From the NCBI GenBank assembly GCA_015056005.1, contig SVHB01000031.1, forward strand, positions 1 to 32,468: 32,468 bases of DNA, read 5' to 3'. This DNA comes from Clostridiales bacterium (GTDB taxonomy: Bacteria > Bacillota > Clostridia > Christensenellales > UBA1750). The position numbers and the translations under genes are program-made. The notes beneath the pieces are model-generated. The model did not search any database and was not told the DNA's origin. It saw only the letters and a list, made by a program, of their open reading frames with translations. This document shows positions 31,197-32,468 of this stretch, one piece after another; the first letter of the stretch is position 1, and the number at the start of each line of letters is the position of its first letter.

Positions 31197-31439
31197 CTAC
31201 TCCAGATAATCCCCGACATCATATGAATTGTACTGTCTTTTTATCTTCATCATTATGGAGCCGTCGTTCTGCTCGGTTTGTTCGACGATCTTGAACCTGA
31301 TGCGCTTTTGATTAAGCTGCTTTACAAAATGCTCCGCTTCGAGCTTTACCGCCTTTACGGCTTCCTCGTGACCTACTATATCTTCCTTAAGCTGAAAATG
31401 GATGGTCTGCAAAAGACACGCATTTTTGATTCTCTTCAT
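31197..31439 (-). CDS. Unknown 80-residue protein
   Basis: An 80-residue ORF with GGGGGTATACC before the ATG at 31439 and a TAG stop at 31197. It begins MKRIKNACLLQTIHF, has a helix with many charged residues (DIVGHEEAVKAVKLEAEHF), and ends KRQYNSYDVGDYLE. There is no signal peptide or membrane segment. The first part looks like an alpha-beta ferredoxin-like or ACT-size fold, but this is only impression. It has a promoter, and the dyad before the XRE gene could be its terminator. I do not recognise a family and assign no function. Confidence 0.75.
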   Translation of the reverse strand: MKRIKNACLLQTIHFQLKEDIVGHEEAVKAVKLEAEHFVKQLNQKRIRFKIVEQTEQNDGSIMMKIKRQYNSYDVGDYLE

Positions 31440-31465
31440 GGTATACCCCCCAAGTTATATGTTAC

Positions 31466-31495
31466 ATTTTACCATTTAAGAATCAAATTTATCAA
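31466..31495 (-). promoter_or_regulatory. Promoter of the 80-residue gene
   Basis: On the minus strand TTGATA (31495-31490), 18 bp, TAAAAT (31471-31466), 27 bases before the start codon. Confidence 0.55.
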
Positions 31496-31571
31496 ATGTT
31501 TTTTGCTGTATCAGCAGCATTTTCGGTATATCGGCGCATATAACAGCATGCATTTTTTGTGCAAAATGACA

Positions 31572-31600
31572 AATGCGGCCGCCTTTTGGGCGACCGCATT
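31572..31600 (-). terminator. Hairpin after the ABC exporter gene, probable terminator
   Basis: A 12-bp stem, AATGCGGTCGCC and GGCGGCCGCATT with one wobble, 6 bases after the stop. The following bases TTGTCATTTT are only moderately T-rich. Confidence 0.7.
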
Positions 31601-31605
31601 CTTAT

Positions 31606-32468
31606 TTACTGCTGCATGGCAGCCATTGTCTGTTCTTCGTAGAACTGGTTGGTATAGAGGTTGTAATAATAACCGCGCTTTTTGATGAGCTCGGCATGAG
31701 TGCCGTCCTCGATTATCTTGCCGCCGTTGATGCACAGTATCCTGTCGGCATTTCTGATTGTGGACAGGCGGTGAGCAACGATGAAGCTCGTTCTGCCCGT
31801 GAGCACCTGATTGATCGCCTTCTGAATAAGCATTTCGGTCTCGGTATCGATGGAGGAGGTTGCTTCATCCAGCACGAAGATCGCGGGATTTGCAAGCAGA
31901 GCTCTTGCGAAGGATACGAGCTGTTTTTCGCCCGTGGACAGCCTGCTGCCGCCCTCGCCTACATCGGTGTTATAGCCCTTTTCAAGCTTGGTGATGAACT
32001 TATCAGCGTCAACCAGCTTGGCTGCTCTTATGACTTCTTCATCGGTTGCGTCAAACCTGCCGTAGCGGATATTATCCGCAACAGTACCGCTGAACAGATG
32101 GGGCGACTGGAGCACATAACCAAGGTCGCTCTGGAGCCAGAGCTGACTGCGCTCTCTGTAATCCACGCCGTCGATCTTTAGGCTGCCCTCAGTGGGCTCA
32201 TAGAAGCGGCAGACAAGGTTGACAATGGTAGACTTGCCCGAGCCGGTTTCGCCGACAAGCGCAATGGTCTGACCGGCCTTGATCTTCAGGTTAAAGTTAT
32301 CAAGCACCTTTTCGCCGCCCTTATAGGCAAAGGATACGTTTTCGAATTCCACGTCGCCGCGGATCGGTTCCCAGTTTTCCTTTTTGGGGTTGATCTGATC
32401 GCCGTATTTTTCAATAACGTCATCCCTGTCCTTGATATCGGGCTCGGTCTCGATGAGGGACACGATAC
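31606..32468 (-). CDS. ABC exporter, ATP-binding half (partial, 5' end outside window)
   Basis: The last 287 codons or so of a fused membrane and ATPase ABC protein; the reading frame stays open to the window edge, and the GTG at 32463 is internal (the sequence VSLIETEPDIKDRDD is the usual linker). The nucleotide-binding domain is complete: Walker A GETGSGKST, the Q-loop LGYVLQSPHLFSG, signature LSTGEKQ (a variant of LSGGQ), Walker B IFVLDEATSSID, and the switch His in IVAHRLSTI. It belongs to the MdlB/MsbA-like multidrug or lipid exporters, which act as dimers, often as a pair of genes; the other would lie to the right. Substrate unknown. Confidence 0.92.
   Translation of the reverse strand, partial: IVSLIETEPDIKDRDDVIEKYGDQINPKKENWEPIRGDVEFENVSFAYKGGEKVLDNFNLKIKAGQTIALVGETGSGKSTIVNLVCRFYEPTEGSLKIDGVDYRERSQLWLQSDLGYVLQSPHLFSGTVADNIRYGRFDATDEEVIRAAKLVDADKFITKLEKGYNTDVGEGGSRLSTGEKQLVSFARALLANPAIFVLDEATSSIDTETEMLIQKAINQVLTGRTSFIVAHRLSTIRNADRILCINGGKIIEDGTHAELIKKRGYYYNLYTNQFYEEQTMAAMQQ

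Noticed and set aside
31501-31566. Small RNA or further gene between the 80-residue gene and the ABC exporter
   Set aside because: Only a weak GCTG/CAGC hairpin and no promoter, start or conserved motif could be seen.
1-32468. CRISPR arrays, insertion sequence ends, tRNA or rRNA genes
   Set aside because: I saw no regularly spaced repeats, transposase frames, cloverleaf patterns or rRNA-like segments on either strand.

Overview
The window looks like chromosomal DNA from a member of class Clostridia (Firmicutes). The main reasons are a SCIFF (six-cysteine peptide) precursor and maturase pair, which is close to a signature of that class; strong GGAGG-type ribosome binding sites; sigma-A promoters with 17-bp spacers; many intrinsic terminators; a multidomain flavodiiron protein with a fused rubredoxin, as in anaerobes; and a surface protein with an LPXTG-like anchor. 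I cannot resolve the genus. Genes are dense and intact. I see no rRNA, tRNA, insertion sequence, phage gene or CRISPR array.

Layout. 1-3150 (minus strand): SCIFF ranthipeptide operon, with precursor scfA (a 48-residue ORF), an internal terminator hairpin, the radical-SAM maturase scfB, and an Orn/Lys/Arg-type decarboxylase whose start overlaps the scfB stop. 3152-4811 (minus): a MATE exporter, then a separate 47-codon small gene with its own promoter and terminator. 4971-6247: mutM and a MarR regulator, tail to tail. 6379-8043 (minus): a cell-wall-anchored surface protein. 8246-9595: a protein with two flavodoxin-like domains. 9592-13124: a manganese locus, with promoter, yybP-ykoY riboswitch, terminator, mntP and a P2-type ATPase. 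13208-15034: an AI-2E-family membrane protein and a small alarmone synthetase. 15114-17561: a DEDDh exonuclease and a four-module flavodiiron protein. 17697-19467: a histidine kinase and response regulator of the KdpD/KdpE type without kdpFABC. 19508-22370 (minus): an operon of two membrane proteins and an M20 peptidase. 22672-25222: a PlsC-like acyltransferase overlapping an ESS (GltS-type) symporter. 25314-27217: a UroD/MtaA-like protein and a PHP phosphoesterase. 27275-30373 (minus): a large GH106-like glycosidase. 30451-31439 (minus): a membrane-anchored XRE regulator and an unknown 80-residue protein. 31606-32468 (minus): the 3' end of an ABC exporter, cut by the window edge.

How the parts work together. 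The best-supported regulated unit is the manganese locus: the riboswitch sits before mntP, and no terminator separates mntP from the ATPase, so both should be induced by Mn2+. The SCIFF operon makes a thioether-crosslinked peptide; the hairpin between precursor and maturase probably sets their ratio. The M20 peptidase with two membrane proteins of unknown function is the best candidate for an undescribed transport and hydrolysis system. The UroD-like, PHP and GH106-like genes may form a carbohydrate-related neighbourhood, but that is inference from position only.
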